From NCBI GenBank assembly GCA_030746435.1, contig JASLMV010000003.1, positions 113,714 to 177,713 on the forward strand: a DNA stretch of 64,000 nt, read 5' to 3'. How positions within the stretch are numbered: the stretch's first letter is position 1; every line of letters starts with the position of its first letter. Below the pieces are notes generated by a model, which did not search any database, was not told the DNA's origin, and saw nothing but the letters and a program-made list of their open reading frames with translations. The stretch comes from Gammaproteobacteria bacterium. Lineage in GTDB: Bacteria; Pseudomonadota; Gammaproteobacteria; Steroidobacterales; GCA-2729495. Of this stretch, positions 27,061 to 35,460 are shown one piece after another. A program made the translations under genes and the position numbers.

Positions 27061-28112
27061 GACTGCTCCAGTTTCAATATCTCAGCGACCGCATCTCCCA
27101 GTTCGGCAGAGTTTGTGATCGCGTTAATTGCCTGGATATTCAGACGGCTCTTTATGATTTTGCGGCCCACCTCATTGTCGGTTGCCGGACCCGTGACCAG
27201 GTCGGTTTGCATACCGAACTCCTTACTGAGGATATCGACGCCACCGTTGGCGCCGACCGGGTCGTTGGCGCACAACACCAGGCAGGAGAGCGCTTCGCTG
27301 ATATCCTTGTCTTTCAGGATGGCCTCCACGCCGTAGGTGCCGAGCAGGCCATCGCCGAGTTCGAAAACGACAACGTCCGGGCGCTCGCCGCACAACTGGT
27401 TCAGCATCGTACGTGTCACAGCCGGGCCGTTATTGGTGGTCGTCGTTACCACGCCGTAGTCGGTAAAAATCGCGGTATTACGCGCACCCGCATCTTCCAT
27501 CGCCAGGATATCGCGGCGCAGGGACACGCCGGTCGCCTTGAACGCATCGACGGTATACCCGAGGTGGCGCAAACGGCTGACGATCGCGCAGGCAGCCGCC
27601 GTTTTACCGGAGTCCATACAGGTGCCGGCAAGTGCCACGACCGGCACGCCATTGGTTTCCAGTTGCATATCATCCTGCAGCGGCTCTGCGCCTATGCGCG
27701 CGGGTACACCAATGCGTTCCCCCAGGTATGGGAAATCGAGCACGGTCCCGAGTACCTTCGCGTTGAAGGGTTGGCCGAAGTTGGTATTAATCGAATCACA
27801 TACGCCCATGACGCCGCCGATGTTGAGTATCTGCAGCTCATCGCCCGGCGTGAGCTCGGTTGGCAGGTGACCGGAGTATCCGAACAGCGCATTGCGGTGC
27901 CCGAGTGCACCGACTACGATGTCGCCACGCTTCAACTGCGCCATGCGACCACTCGTTAACTCGAGTGTGTTGTAGGTCGCCTTGTTGTTCAGTATTTCGG
28001 CCGCGATAACCACGCCTTCTTCGCAGGGGATATCCGCCGAGACCCGCAGCTCGCGTTTCAGCGGCAGGTCTTGGGTAACCGAAGCAATTTTGTCTGCGAT
28101 GACGGTTTTCAT
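27057..28112 (-). CDS. Unrecognised P-loop protein inside the arg operon
   Basis: 351 residues. Residues 1-145 form a beta-rich domain of unknown type. Residues 156-340 look like a P-loop domain: Walker A-like GTCMDSGKT at 163-171, a Walker B-like hydrophobic strand PDVVVFELGDGLLG at 245-258, then LVLCANDPVGANGG. This resembles dethiobiotin-synthetase or DUF1611-like folds only in general shape. ATG at 28112 has AAGGA about 7 bases upstream and overlaps argG by ATGA; it overlaps argC the same way. The coupling on both sides argues for a role in arginine synthesis, where argA and argE functions are not encoded locally. Confidence 0.8.
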   Translation of the reverse strand: MKTVIADKIASVTQDLPLKRELRVSADIPCEEGVVIAAEILNNKATYNTLELTSGRMAQLKRGDIVVGALGHRNALFGYSGHLPTELTPGDELQILNIGGVMGVCDSINTNFGQPFNAKVLGTVLDFPYLGERIGVPARIGAEPLQDDMQLETNGVPVVALAGTCMDSGKTAAACAIVSRLRHLGYTVDAFKATGVSLRRDILAMEDAGARNTAIFTDYGVVTTTTNNGPAVTRTMLNQLCGERPDVVVFELGDGLLGTYGVEAILKDKDISEALSCLVLCANDPVGANGGVDILSKEFGMQTDLVTGPATDNEVGRKIIKSRLNIQAINAITNSAELGDAVAEILKLEQS

Positions 28113-29329
28113 TTTTGTTCCTTGCCTGCCTTGGCCGCGCGCGACTGCAACATGCCCGGCAGTGCCAGGATGCGCGAAAAGCCTAGCGCGTCCTGCGGTG
28201 TCCATTCGCCGGCGGCTTCGCCGTAGACGCCCTTGCTTGCAGCCATGAGCGAGTAGGGCGATTCGACGCCCGCCACGAAAGCATTACCCGGACGCAGGAT
28301 CAGTTTTACGTCACCGCTGACGTGTTCCTGTGACGATTCGAGCAGGGCCTCTATATCGCGGCAGGCGGGATCGAGTTGCTTGCCCTCGTGCACGAAATCG
28401 CCGTAGGTGTTCGCAAGACTTTCCTTAACACGTGACTGCAACGCGCTGAGGGTGAGTTTCTCGAGTTCGCGGTGCGCGTCTAAAAGCATTTCGGCAGCCG
28501 GCGCCTCGAATGCAACGCGACCCTTGGTGCCGAGCACCGTGTCGCCGACATGGATACCGCGGCCTATACCGAAGCCGCCGCCGATAGTTTCAAGTTTTTC
28601 GATCAGTGCAACCGGGTCGAGTGTCTGTCCGTTCAGCGCAACGGGAATACCCTTATCAAAACCGATGCTCAGTTGCTCGGGCGCTTTCAGTTTGTCGAAG
28701 GCGCCTGCCGACAGGACCCACTCGGACTCGGGAATGGTGTCATGCGAATCAAGCGTTTCCTTGCCGCCTATAGAGACGCCCCACAGGCCGCGGTTGATGG
28801 AATAGTCGCCGCCGGAAGGGGGCATCGGGTAGTTGTTGTCCGTGAGGTATTTGACCTGTTGCTCACGCACGAAGGACTGGTCACGCACAGGTGCCAGCAC
28901 TTCGAGTCCCGGGTTCACGGTCCGCAGCGCTACTTCGAACCGCACCTGGTCGTTACCCGCCGCCGTGCAGCCGTGGGCGACTGTCGTCGAGCCGCGCTCG
29001 CTCGCGAGCTCGGCCAGCAAGGTGGCCTGTATCCCGCGCTCCGCGCCCACACACAGTGGATACAGGTTGCCACGGCGTATATTGCCCGCGATCAGATAAC
29101 GCAATACCCGGTCGAAGAATTGCTGGCGTGCTTCGACGAGCACATGCTCTTCTGCGCCGAGGGTCAGCGCCCGTTCCTCGAGGTTGGCAGCCGCGGTGTC
29201 GTCGAGGCCGCCGGTGTTGATACACATCGTTACGACCGGGCGGTTGTAGGTTTCTTTCAGCCAGGGCACGCAGAAGGACGTGTCCAGTCCGCCGGAGTAC
29301 GCAAGGATGATGGGTGTTGTGTCAGTCAT
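28109..29329 (-). CDS. argG: Argininosuccinate synthase
   Basis: 406 residues. The ATP pyrophosphatase P-loop is LAYSGGLDTSF; HGCTAAGNDQVRFE and the citrulline-binding region GDYSINRGLWG follow. It joins citrulline and aspartate. If the pathway is acylated, citrulline must first be deacylated by an enzyme not seen here. First structural gene after argR, 21 bases downstream; its stop overlaps the P-loop gene start. Confidence 0.95.
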   Translation of the reverse strand: MTDTTPIILAYSGGLDTSFCVPWLKETYNRPVVTMCINTGGLDDTAAANLEERALTLGAEEHVLVEARQQFFDRVLRYLIAGNIRRGNLYPLCVGAERGIQATLLAELASERGSTTVAHGCTAAGNDQVRFEVALRTVNPGLEVLAPVRDQSFVREQQVKYLTDNNYPMPPSGGDYSINRGLWGVSIGGKETLDSHDTIPESEWVLSAGAFDKLKAPEQLSIGFDKGIPVALNGQTLDPVALIEKLETIGGGFGIGRGIHVGDTVLGTKGRVAFEAPAAEMLLDAHRELEKLTLSALQSRVKESLANTYGDFVHEGKQLDPACRDIEALLESSQEHVSGDVKLILRPGNAFVAGVESPYSLMAASKGVYGEAAGEWTPQDALGFSRILALPGMLQSRAAKAGKEQK

Positions 29330-29350
29330 GTTCGTAACTTTCCCGGTTGC

Positions 29351-29803
29351 CTAAGTCAGCAGGGACGAACGCAGCCGTCCCAGCAAAGTTTTCTGGTCGC
29401 GGCCGTTTTCGGTCGCAACAAAAATCGTGTCGTCGCCCGAAACGGTCCCGACGATCTCCGGCCAGCCGCTGCGGTCGAGATACACAGCAACCCGCTGCGC
29501 GCCGCCTATTGCCGTTTTGATTACCGTTAAATTGTTGCCGGCCGTTTGTATGTCGCGTACAAAACCTGCCGGCAACCCGGTAACGCCTGCGGGTGCCTGT
29601 TCCTGCTCGATACGCTGGTAACCTGCGCCGCGTTTAACGATCCTAAGTTCGCGCAGGTCGCGGCTTACGCTCGACTGCGTCGCTTCGATCCCCTGCGCAT
29701 TCAGTTGCTCGACGAAGTCGGATTGCCGGCGCACTGTGCCCGTGCCCAGGATTTCAAGCAGGGCCTCGCGGCGTTTGTCACGAATTTCGGTAGCACTCGG
29801 CAT
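29351..29803 (-). CDS. argR: Arginine repressor
   Basis: 150 residues. An N-terminal winged helix contains TQSSVSRDLRELRIVKR, the DNA-recognition segment. The C-terminal hexamerisation domain has the arginine-binding GDDTIFV (family GDDTI/GDDTV). It represses arg genes when arginine is plentiful. As the first gene of the operon with a palindromic operator over its promoter, it probably represses itself and all downstream arg genes. Confidence 0.93.
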   Translation of the reverse strand: MPSATEIRDKRREALLEILGTGTVRRQSDFVEQLNAQGIEATQSSVSRDLRELRIVKRGAGYQRIEQEQAPAGVTGLPAGFVRDIQTAGNNLTVIKTAIGGAQRVAVYLDRSGWPEIVGTVSGDDTIFVATENGRDQKTLLGRLRSSLLT

Positions 29804-29815
29804 GATTCAATATAA

Positions 29816-29853
29816 ATAATATGCACATAATTTAAATAGTTTGCGCATATTAT
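29816..29853. promoter_or_regulatory. Candidate ArgR operator (ARG box pair)
   Basis: A perfect 9-base inverted repeat, ATAATATGC at 29816-29824 and GCATATTAT at 29845-29853, with a 20-base AT-rich centre. It overlaps the -10 element and lies just before argR, as expected for two ARG half-operators. Confidence 0.7.
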
Positions 29854-29874
29854 CACCATAGCCAGGCAAGTCAA
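29847..29874 (-). promoter_or_regulatory. Sigma70-type promoter of the argR-arg operon
   Basis: Minus-strand TTGACT (29869-29874), a 16-base spacer and TAATAT (29847-29852). It lies 44 bases before the argR start and shares bases with the inverted repeat. Confidence 0.75.
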
Positions 29875-29927
29875 GCGGCCGGCCCACATTCCCAAAGATC
29901 TATTGAAAGCTATGATTTACGCGGGTT

Positions 29928-30677
29928 TCAGGTCGACTCGGGCACCTGAAAATCAAATTCCGAGGTACCCATGGGGCGTCCCCCGGGGCCGAAACGCCGC
30001 TCGGTGAAGCGGCAGTGCCCCGCGTTGTTAACCGTGACCACGCTCGCCGAGCGGGTGCCGTAGTCTGCGCCCTCGATGAACGGCACGGCCGCGACCCGGG
30101 GTTCGGTATCCGCAGCGACGGGTTCGTCGTACAGGAGGAGTTCGAGCAACGTGCCGTGATCCGGTGGGCCTGTTTCGAGCAGATGGCCGAGTTGATGGTT
30201 TAGCCAGGTGAGTTTCGGCCACGGGTCATCGACTGCCGTATTACTCAATCCGTAAATACCGGCAGGAAGATCGTCTTGTCGGAGTTCGGCACCGTTGCCG
30301 CCGGTTAAGCGCTGCAGTTTGCCGGGCGTTGCCAGTAACAGGCCGAAACCGCCGTACAGCGCATTACGTTCGCTCAGTAAATCTATGGCAGAAGGTGTTT
30401 CATTTTTGAGCCACGCGGTCACGAGTTCGCCTCGCGACCGCGCGTTTGTTTCAGGTGCCGGCAGGTCCGGGCGGTTGGTGACGACCGCGAACCTGCCGGC
30501 GCGGTTCATACCCAGCCAGCTACCGCCCGCTTCCAGGTCGATCCCGCCGAGTACGTCCGGGTTGTCTTGCCACCAATCGGCCGCCGCCGCCGGCCGTGCA
30601 TGAAACTCATCACGGTTGCCCAGAAAAACCAGCGGATAATCCGGGTGAACTTGCCAGGCTATGCTGAGCAGGCACAC
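29928..30677 (-). CDS. NRDE/TANGO2 family protein
   Basis: 249 residues. It starts MCLLSIAWQVHPDYPLVF and contains the family name motif GNRDEFHARP near residue 20, then GGSWLGMNRAGRFAVVTNRP. TANGO2-like proteins have been linked to heme and lipid handling; the bacterial role is not settled. The initiator is followed by Cys2, as in N-terminal nucleophile hydrolases to which the family is related. It lies 2 bases after nudC, so the pair is co-transcribed. Confidence 0.88.
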   Translation of the reverse strand: MCLLSIAWQVHPDYPLVFLGNRDEFHARPAAAADWWQDNPDVLGGIDLEAGGSWLGMNRAGRFAVVTNRPDLPAPETNARSRGELVTAWLKNETPSAIDLLSERNALYGGFGLLLATPGKLQRLTGGNGAELRQDDLPAGIYGLSNTAVDDPWPKLTWLNHQLGHLLETGPPDHGTLLELLLYDEPVAADTEPRVAAVPFIEGADYGTRSASVVTVNNAGHCRFTERRFGPGGRPMGTSEFDFQVPEST

Positions 30678-30679
30678 TT

Positions 30680-31624
30680 TCAGGTGCGCTCGCCAGTGCG
30701 GCGTGAGAAGTCACCGCTTAAATTAAGTTCCGCGAGCCGTGGTCCGTCCCACCCGTCGAACCAGTGTTCGATCAGCCGGAACGCGATCGACGTTATAGGG
30801 GGCAACACAATATTGCCGGCCGCTATTTCTTCCCGTGTAAACCAGCCTGCGTCAGCGAGTTCGCCGTCAGTGCGATGGATAAGTTTACTCACCGCCTCGG
30901 CATGGAAACCGATCATGACGGCAGTCGGAAACGGCCAGGGCTGTGAACCCATGTAATGTACTTTGCCGACATCGATATCGGTTTCTTCCTTTACTTCCCG
31001 GCGAACGGAGTCCTCAAGCGATTCACCCGGCTCCACGAAGCCTGCAATCGTCGAGTAACGACCCTCAGGCCACCGCACCTGGCGGCCGAGCAGGCATTTG
31101 TCGCCATCGATGGTAAGAACAATAATCGCCGGATCGAGCCGCGGAAAACTGCGGTGGCCGCATTTGGGGCTGGCGCATTCGAGCACGAAACCGCCCTCCA
31201 GGGACAGGTTGGGCAAACCGCAGACACCGCAGTAGCGATGCCGGCCATGCCATTCGACCATGCCCTTGGCGTAAGCCAGTAGCGCGGCGTCGTCTTCGGG
31301 CAGGTCACCGAGTATTCCCCGGAAGTTTTCGAAAGCCACCTCGCCCGGACCGTTGTCGCCCAGTTCGTCCGGCAGTTCGACGGCGAAGATGTGCTGCGCA
31401 TCGAGTTGCCCAAGGTAAATACCGGTCTCCGGTTGCCATGTTTCCCCGAGTTCCGCCCGCTTGAGTAATGCGGCCGCATTCCCATGTACAAGACATCGCG
31501 ATTTCCACACCGCGACGAAGCGCGTGTTCGAATCGTTAAGTGTCGAGGCCAGCCGTGCAGCGTCGGCACGTAGCTCGGCCATACGCTTTATAGAGCCGCC
31601 TGAGAAAAAGGTAGTCAGGGTCAT
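30680..31624 (-). CDS. nudC: NAD(H)/NAD-RNA pyrophosphatase NudC
   Basis: 314 residues. A zinc ribbon (CGVCG and, later, CASPKCGH) precedes the Nudix box GFVEPGESLEDSVRREVKEE, and the NudC-specific SQPWPFP follows. NudC hydrolyses NADH and removes NAD caps from RNA. The N-terminal domain of ~110 residues is divergent but of normal size. Second Met at residue 15 (in IKRMAEL) is a possible start. It leads a two-gene unit with the NRDE gene. Confidence 0.93.
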   Translation of the reverse strand: MTLTTFFSGGSIKRMAELRADAARLASTLNDSNTRFVAVWKSRCLVHGNAAALLKRAELGETWQPETGIYLGQLDAQHIFAVELPDELGDNGPGEVAFENFRGILGDLPEDDAALLAYAKGMVEWHGRHRYCGVCGLPNLSLEGGFVLECASPKCGHRSFPRLDPAIIVLTIDGDKCLLGRQVRWPEGRYSTIAGFVEPGESLEDSVRREVKEETDIDVGKVHYMGSQPWPFPTAVMIGFHAEAVSKLIHRTDGELADAGWFTREEIAAGNIVLPPITSIAFRLIEHWFDGWDGPRLAELNLSGDFSRRTGERT

Positions 31625-31656
31625 CGCCCAAGCCTAACGCTTCGGGGATGACTTAA

Positions 31657-32214
31657 CTATTCTGCATGCTTGATTTCGCAGAACGGACAGCGCTGATAGT
31701 CAAGCGCATAGCGATCCTGAATATAGGGTCCGCCGCACTCGCCACATGCGGCAAAAAATAATTCCCTCTCACGGGTGAGAGCATAGAAAAGATTCCAGGT
31801 ACGTTCGAAGCACAGGCCCGGATCGGGGTGAACGGAACGGTAAGTCTCAAATGCATCACAGATGCGTTCGCCCAGGCCGACAGGATCGAGCCGCCCGCAA
31901 ACGACAGTTCCTTCTGCGTCATTTAGCTGCATGACTCCGCAATACAAAAACAGGCAGGCCAGTACCGTGGCTTCCGATTGCCTCCCGGACGAACTGACAA
32001 AAGCCGCAATCTGTGTCGGAGACTTGCCACGGCGGCGTTTTACCTGGTTGTTACCCGTTGCTTTGAAATAGGTTGCATATATTTTTCGTATCCGGTCTTC
32101 CGAGAATCCGGTACACGCCCGAATGGTTCCGGTCCGCGCTTCGTGCCCGATCATGCGCACGGCCAGGTTGAATTTGGACATCTCGCCGGCGTATCGATTG
32201 TCAGTAATCCGCAT
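31657..32214 (-). CDS. FlhC-like transcriptional regulator
   Basis: 185 residues. The N-terminal helical region has MIGHEARTGTIRACTGFSEDRIRKIY, similar in layout to FlhC (LGARLQML..TQLSRGRLIKLY; shown in pieces). The C-terminal zinc site has C157-x2-C160, 15 residues, C176-x2-C179, preceded by RTWNLFYALTRERELFFAAC; E. coli FlhC has RAWTLVRFVESG before the same site with 16 residues between pairs. FlhC binds zinc and, with FlhD, activates transcription. ATG at 32214 has GGGGAG 8 bases upstream. Divergent from the FlhD-like gene. No flagellar gene is nearby, so the target is unknown. Confidence 0.72.
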   Translation of the reverse strand: MRITDNRYAGEMSKFNLAVRMIGHEARTGTIRACTGFSEDRIRKIYATYFKATGNNQVKRRRGKSPTQIAAFVSSSGRQSEATVLACLFLYCGVMQLNDAEGTVVCGRLDPVGLGERICDAFETYRSVHPDPGLCFERTWNLFYALTRERELFFAACGECGGPYIQDRYALDYQRCPFCEIKHAE

Positions 32215-32337
32215 TTTCAAATCTCCCCGCTATTACCATAAATGGTTATTTTCGACCAAAAATGTATACTAACTGCCTTTTATGAGAAATAAATCACATA
32301 TATAGTAAATCGCCCTGTCGTCGCCCGGAGCCGGAAA
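32215..32337. promoter_or_regulatory. AT-rich divergent control region
   Basis: 123 bases between the divergent FlhC-like and FlhD-like genes, with a sharp drop in GC (for example GTATACTAAC and CACATATATAGTAAAT). Ribosome sites GGGGAG (minus) and GGAG (plus) lie at its ends. No promoter could be set firmly. Confidence 0.5.
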
Positions 32338-32982
32338 ATGCCCCAAAAACACCCAGATTCGTCAGTCCCGACCGAGATTGCAGAAATCGTCGATATCAAT
32401 CGAGAGTTCCTGAGGCTGCTGGCGGACCCCCGCCTCGCCGGAACGGGGGGCGCCCTGGGGCTGGATGAGGCAACACTGAGCTGCCTGCGCCAGCTAAACC
32501 CGGGCCAGCTTGAAAACATTGCTACGGCGCCGCTGCTACTTGCTGAATTCGGCCCTTTTCCAGGCGGCCACCCGGCGGATGACAAATACTCACCACGCAA
32601 CGACCGGATGGTTGCCGACGAAAATATCTGCGCGGACTGGCAGCGTGAACTGGTGGGGTTTGCCAATCGCTTGCTGACTTTTGTCTGGCAGGCTACCCGC
32701 CATGACCCGGTTCTCAGTGCCTTCTGCCTGGGACTCGATAAATCGCAGGCGCTGGAGCTTGCCAAACTGGGCTTCAGCGGGATCAGCCGCAGCGGGGACA
32801 GCGTAGCTGCGGGCCTGCATGCACGCCTGTCCCTCCACCCTACCTTCTGGCCGGACCTGATCCGGTCTGTGCGCAACGGCAGTCGCGAGCAGCAACTTGC
32901 ATCCCAACTTGCGGCGATTCAGTTGTCGATAATCCGCAGGTTTACACCTGCGGCAAGAACAAGGGAGCCTCGTTACTTCTGA
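32338..32982 (+). CDS. FlhD-like regulator with C-terminal extension
   Basis: 214 residues. Residues ~13-72 match the FlhD core in pattern: IVDINREFLRLLADPR, then GLDEATLSCLRQLNPGQLEN and LLAEFGPF, against E. coli IYDINLSYLLLAQRL, GINEEMATTLAALTLPQMVK and LVCHFRF. FlhD is ~116 residues; this protein adds ~100 residues with a second helical domain (SQALELAKLGFSGISR) of unknown role. Divergent from an FlhC-like gene, it is probably the partner of that protein in an FlhD4C2-like complex. ATG follows GGAG by 8 bases. The match is from memory and not searched. Confidence 0.62.
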   Translation: MPQKHPDSSVPTEIAEIVDINREFLRLLADPRLAGTGGALGLDEATLSCLRQLNPGQLENIATAPLLLAEFGPFPGGHPADDKYSPRNDRMVADENICADWQRELVGFANRLLTFVWQATRHDPVLSAFCLGLDKSQALELAKLGFSGISRSGDSVAAGLHARLSLHPTFWPDLIRSVRNGSREQQLASQLAAIQLSIIRRFTPAARTREPRYF

Positions 32983-33048
32983 CCGTCAACCGGCATCGCC
33001 GGACGGTGCTATGGTCATCGGTAAGCAACAATTGCACAATCCGCGGTC

Positions 33049-34005
33049 ATGTCCGCCCTGTCGCTATGCAACCTGACCAAGACCTACGCTAACGGAATCA
33101 CGGCGCTGAAGTCTATCGACCTCGAAGTTCAGGAAGGCGATTTTTTTGCTTTGCTGGGACCAAATGGAGCAGGCAAGACCACTGCAATCGGCATAGTAAC
33201 TTCGCTGGTCAACAAGACCTCGGGGAAGGTCCGCGTATTTGGGCACGATATCGACACCGATCTTGCAGCTGCCAAGGCTTGCCTGGGTGTCGTGCCGCAG
33301 GAAGTAAACCTGAACCAGTGGGATAACGTACATAACTGTGTGCTCAACCAGGCCGGTTTTTACGGGCTGGCCCGCAAGCATGCGCGGGAGCGTACCGAGA
33401 TAGTTCTGCGTGAACTGCAGCTTTGGGACCGGCGTGCCGAAACCTCGCGCAACCTGTCGGGTGGCATGAAACGCCGCCTGATGATTGCCAGGGCACTCGT
33501 GCACGAGCCGCGGTTGCTTATCCTCGACGAGCCGACCGCGGGTGTGGATATCGAAATCCGCCGCTCGATGTGGGCGTTTTTGCGGCAGATAAACGAGCAG
33601 GGCACAACAATAATTTTGACTACCCACTACCTGGAAGAGGCCGAGAACCTGTGCCGGCATGTGGGCATCATCGACGCGGGTCAGATAGTCGAACATGACC
33701 GTATGTCCGCGGTGCTGCGCAAATTACGTCAGGAGATTTTTGTGCTGAGCCTGGCCGACACCGTGCCGTCTTCGCTTAGTCTGATTGGTTTCGATTACCA
33801 GGTCGTCAACGAGCACGAAATCGAAGTCGAAGTGCACGGCGACCGGAACCTTAACCAGTTATTTGAGGCATTGTCGCAGGCAGGGGTTCAGGTAAGTAGT
33901 ATGCGCAACAAGACTAACCGTCTCGAAGAATTGTTCATGCGCCTGGTTGACCGCAGGGACAAGGAATTGACCGAGCGTATCGCGGAACCGGAAATAAGAA
34001 TCTGA
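33049..34005 (+). CDS. ABC transporter ATP-binding protein (YadG type)
   Basis: 318 residues. Walker A GPNGAGKTT, Q-loop VVPQEVNLN, signature LSGGMKRRLMIARAL, Walker B LLILDEPTAGVD and the H-loop TTHYLEEAE are all intact. A ~95-residue C-terminal domain follows. With the permease 1 base downstream it forms an ABC-2 exporter like YadGH; the cargo is unknown. Confidence 0.93.
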   Translation: MSALSLCNLTKTYANGITALKSIDLEVQEGDFFALLGPNGAGKTTAIGIVTSLVNKTSGKVRVFGHDIDTDLAAAKACLGVVPQEVNLNQWDNVHNCVLNQAGFYGLARKHARERTEIVLRELQLWDRRAETSRNLSGGMKRRLMIARALVHEPRLLILDEPTAGVDIEIRRSMWAFLRQINEQGTTIILTTHYLEEAENLCRHVGIIDAGQIVEHDRMSAVLRKLRQEIFVLSLADTVPSSLSLIGFDYQVVNEHEIEVEVHGDRNLNQLFEALSQAGVQVSSMRNKTNRLEELFMRLVDRRDKELTERIAEPEIRI

Positions 34006-34006
34006 C

Positions 34007-34780
34007 ATGAACTTCCAGCGGCAAATGATTGCGCTGTACACGGTAGCCCGCAAGGAAATCGTGCGTATCCTGCGTATCTGGCTGCAAACAATCGTCCCGC
34101 CGGTAATTACGATGACGCTGTATTTCATCATCTTCGGCAACCTGATAGGGCGCCGCATCGGTGAAATGGGCGGCTTCGAGTACATGCAATATATGGCGCC
34201 GGGCCTGATCATGATGTCAGTAATCACGAACTCCTATGGCAACGTCGTGTCGTCATTCTTTGCGGCTAAGTTCCAGGGCCATCTGCAGGAAATGCTGGTC
34301 GCGCCGATGAAAAGTTATGTAATCATCCTCGGCCACGTGGCCGGCGGTATCGTGCGGGGCCTGGCAGTGGGCGCGGTGGTTACGGTGGTGGCGCTGTTTT
34401 TTACCAAACTGGAAGTACAGAATCCGTTTATCGCCATCAGTATCCTTGTACTTACCGCGATAGTCTTTTCGCTGGGCGGGATGATCAACGCAATATTTGC
34501 CCGCAAGTTCGACGATGTCGCGATTATTCCTTCGTTCGTGCTCGGGCCGCTGACCTACCTGGGCGGTGTTTTTTATACGACGTCGCTGCTGCCTGACTTC
34601 TGGGCGAAAGTTTCGGCCTTCAACCCGATCCTTTACATGGTGAATGGTTTTCGTTACGGGATGCTGGGCGTGTCGGATATAGATATCGTGACGGCCTACG
34701 TCATCATCCTGGCATTTGTCGTACTCGCTTTCGGCACTTGCTTTTACCTGTTGTCCCGTGGGATCGGGATCAGGGAGTAG
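34007..34780 (+). CDS. ABC-2 type permease (YadH type)
   Basis: 257 residues with six transmembrane segments. It has the ABC-2 family region FSLGGMINAIFARKFDDVAI then PLTYLGGVFY and FNPILYMVNGFRYG. Probably works as a dimer with the upstream ATPase to export a lipid, polysaccharide or drug. The next gene begins 12 bases later and may share its transcript. Confidence 0.93.
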   Translation: MNFQRQMIALYTVARKEIVRILRIWLQTIVPPVITMTLYFIIFGNLIGRRIGEMGGFEYMQYMAPGLIMMSVITNSYGNVVSSFFAAKFQGHLQEMLVAPMKSYVIILGHVAGGIVRGLAVGAVVTVVALFFTKLEVQNPFIAISILVLTAIVFSLGGMINAIFARKFDDVAIIPSFVLGPLTYLGGVFYTTSLLPDFWAKVSAFNPILYMVNGFRYGMLGVSDIDIVTAYVIILAFVVLAFGTCFYLLSRGIGIRE

Positions 34781-34792
34781 AGAAGCAGGCAG

Positions 34793-35458
34793 ATGTGTGG
34801 TCGCTTTGCTTTCTTTTCCCCCGTTGAGGCGGTTCAGCAAGCCTTTGGCGTAGACATCGAAGCTGCCGCCCCGCGTTACAACATTGCCCCCACCCAGTAC
34901 GTAAATATTATCCGGCTCGATGAGTCCGGAGAACTTACACCTGATAGCTGTCGCTGGGGCCTGGTGCCGTTCTGGGCCAAAGACCCCGACATCGGGAACC
35001 GTATGATCAATGCGAGGGCCGAGACGATCGGGGAAAAACCCGCCTACCGCCAGGCATTTTCACGCCGGCGTTGCCTCGTCCTCGCAAGCGGTTTCTACGA
35101 ATGGCACACCGACGATTCGGGTAAATGGCCGTGGTTTATTGCACGAAAAGATCGCGCCGTATTCGGGATGGCCGGTTTGTGGGAACTCTGGGAGAAGGGT
35201 GAAGGAGAGGACCTGAAAACCTGCACCATTGTTACCCGACCCGCAACCGAATTCATGGCCCGTCTGCACCACCGTATGCCTGTCATTATGGATAGCGGTG
35301 ATATTCAGGACTGGTTGCAGCCGGGAGCGGCTGCGGAGAAACTCAGCTCCATGTTGCTGGGAGAGGTACGCCCGGAACTGGATGCCTGGAAAGTTAGCCG
35401 GCGGGTCAACAACCCGGTCAACGATGCGCCGGAATTAATCGAACGACAGGCCGACTGA
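34793..35458 (+). CDS. SOS response-associated peptidase (SRAP/YedK/HMCES)
   Basis: 221 residues. MCGRFAFF places the catalytic Cys2 that forms a thiazolidine link with abasic sites in single-stranded DNA. The other active-site residues appear in RYNIAPTQ (Asn), ASGFYEWH (Glu) and ARLHHRMPVI (His). WGLVPFWAKD and NARAET are also typical. It protects abasic sites at replication forks. Downstream of the ABC genes with which it shares no evident function. Confidence 0.95.
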   Translation: MCGRFAFFSPVEAVQQAFGVDIEAAAPRYNIAPTQYVNIIRLDESGELTPDSCRWGLVPFWAKDPDIGNRMINARAETIGEKPAYRQAFSRRRCLVLASGFYEWHTDDSGKWPWFIARKDRAVFGMAGLWELWEKGEGEDLKTCTIVTRPATEFMARLHHRMPVIMDSGDIQDWLQPGAAAEKLSSMLLGEVRPELDAWKVSRRVNNPVNDAPELIERQAD

Positions 35459-35460
35459 CG

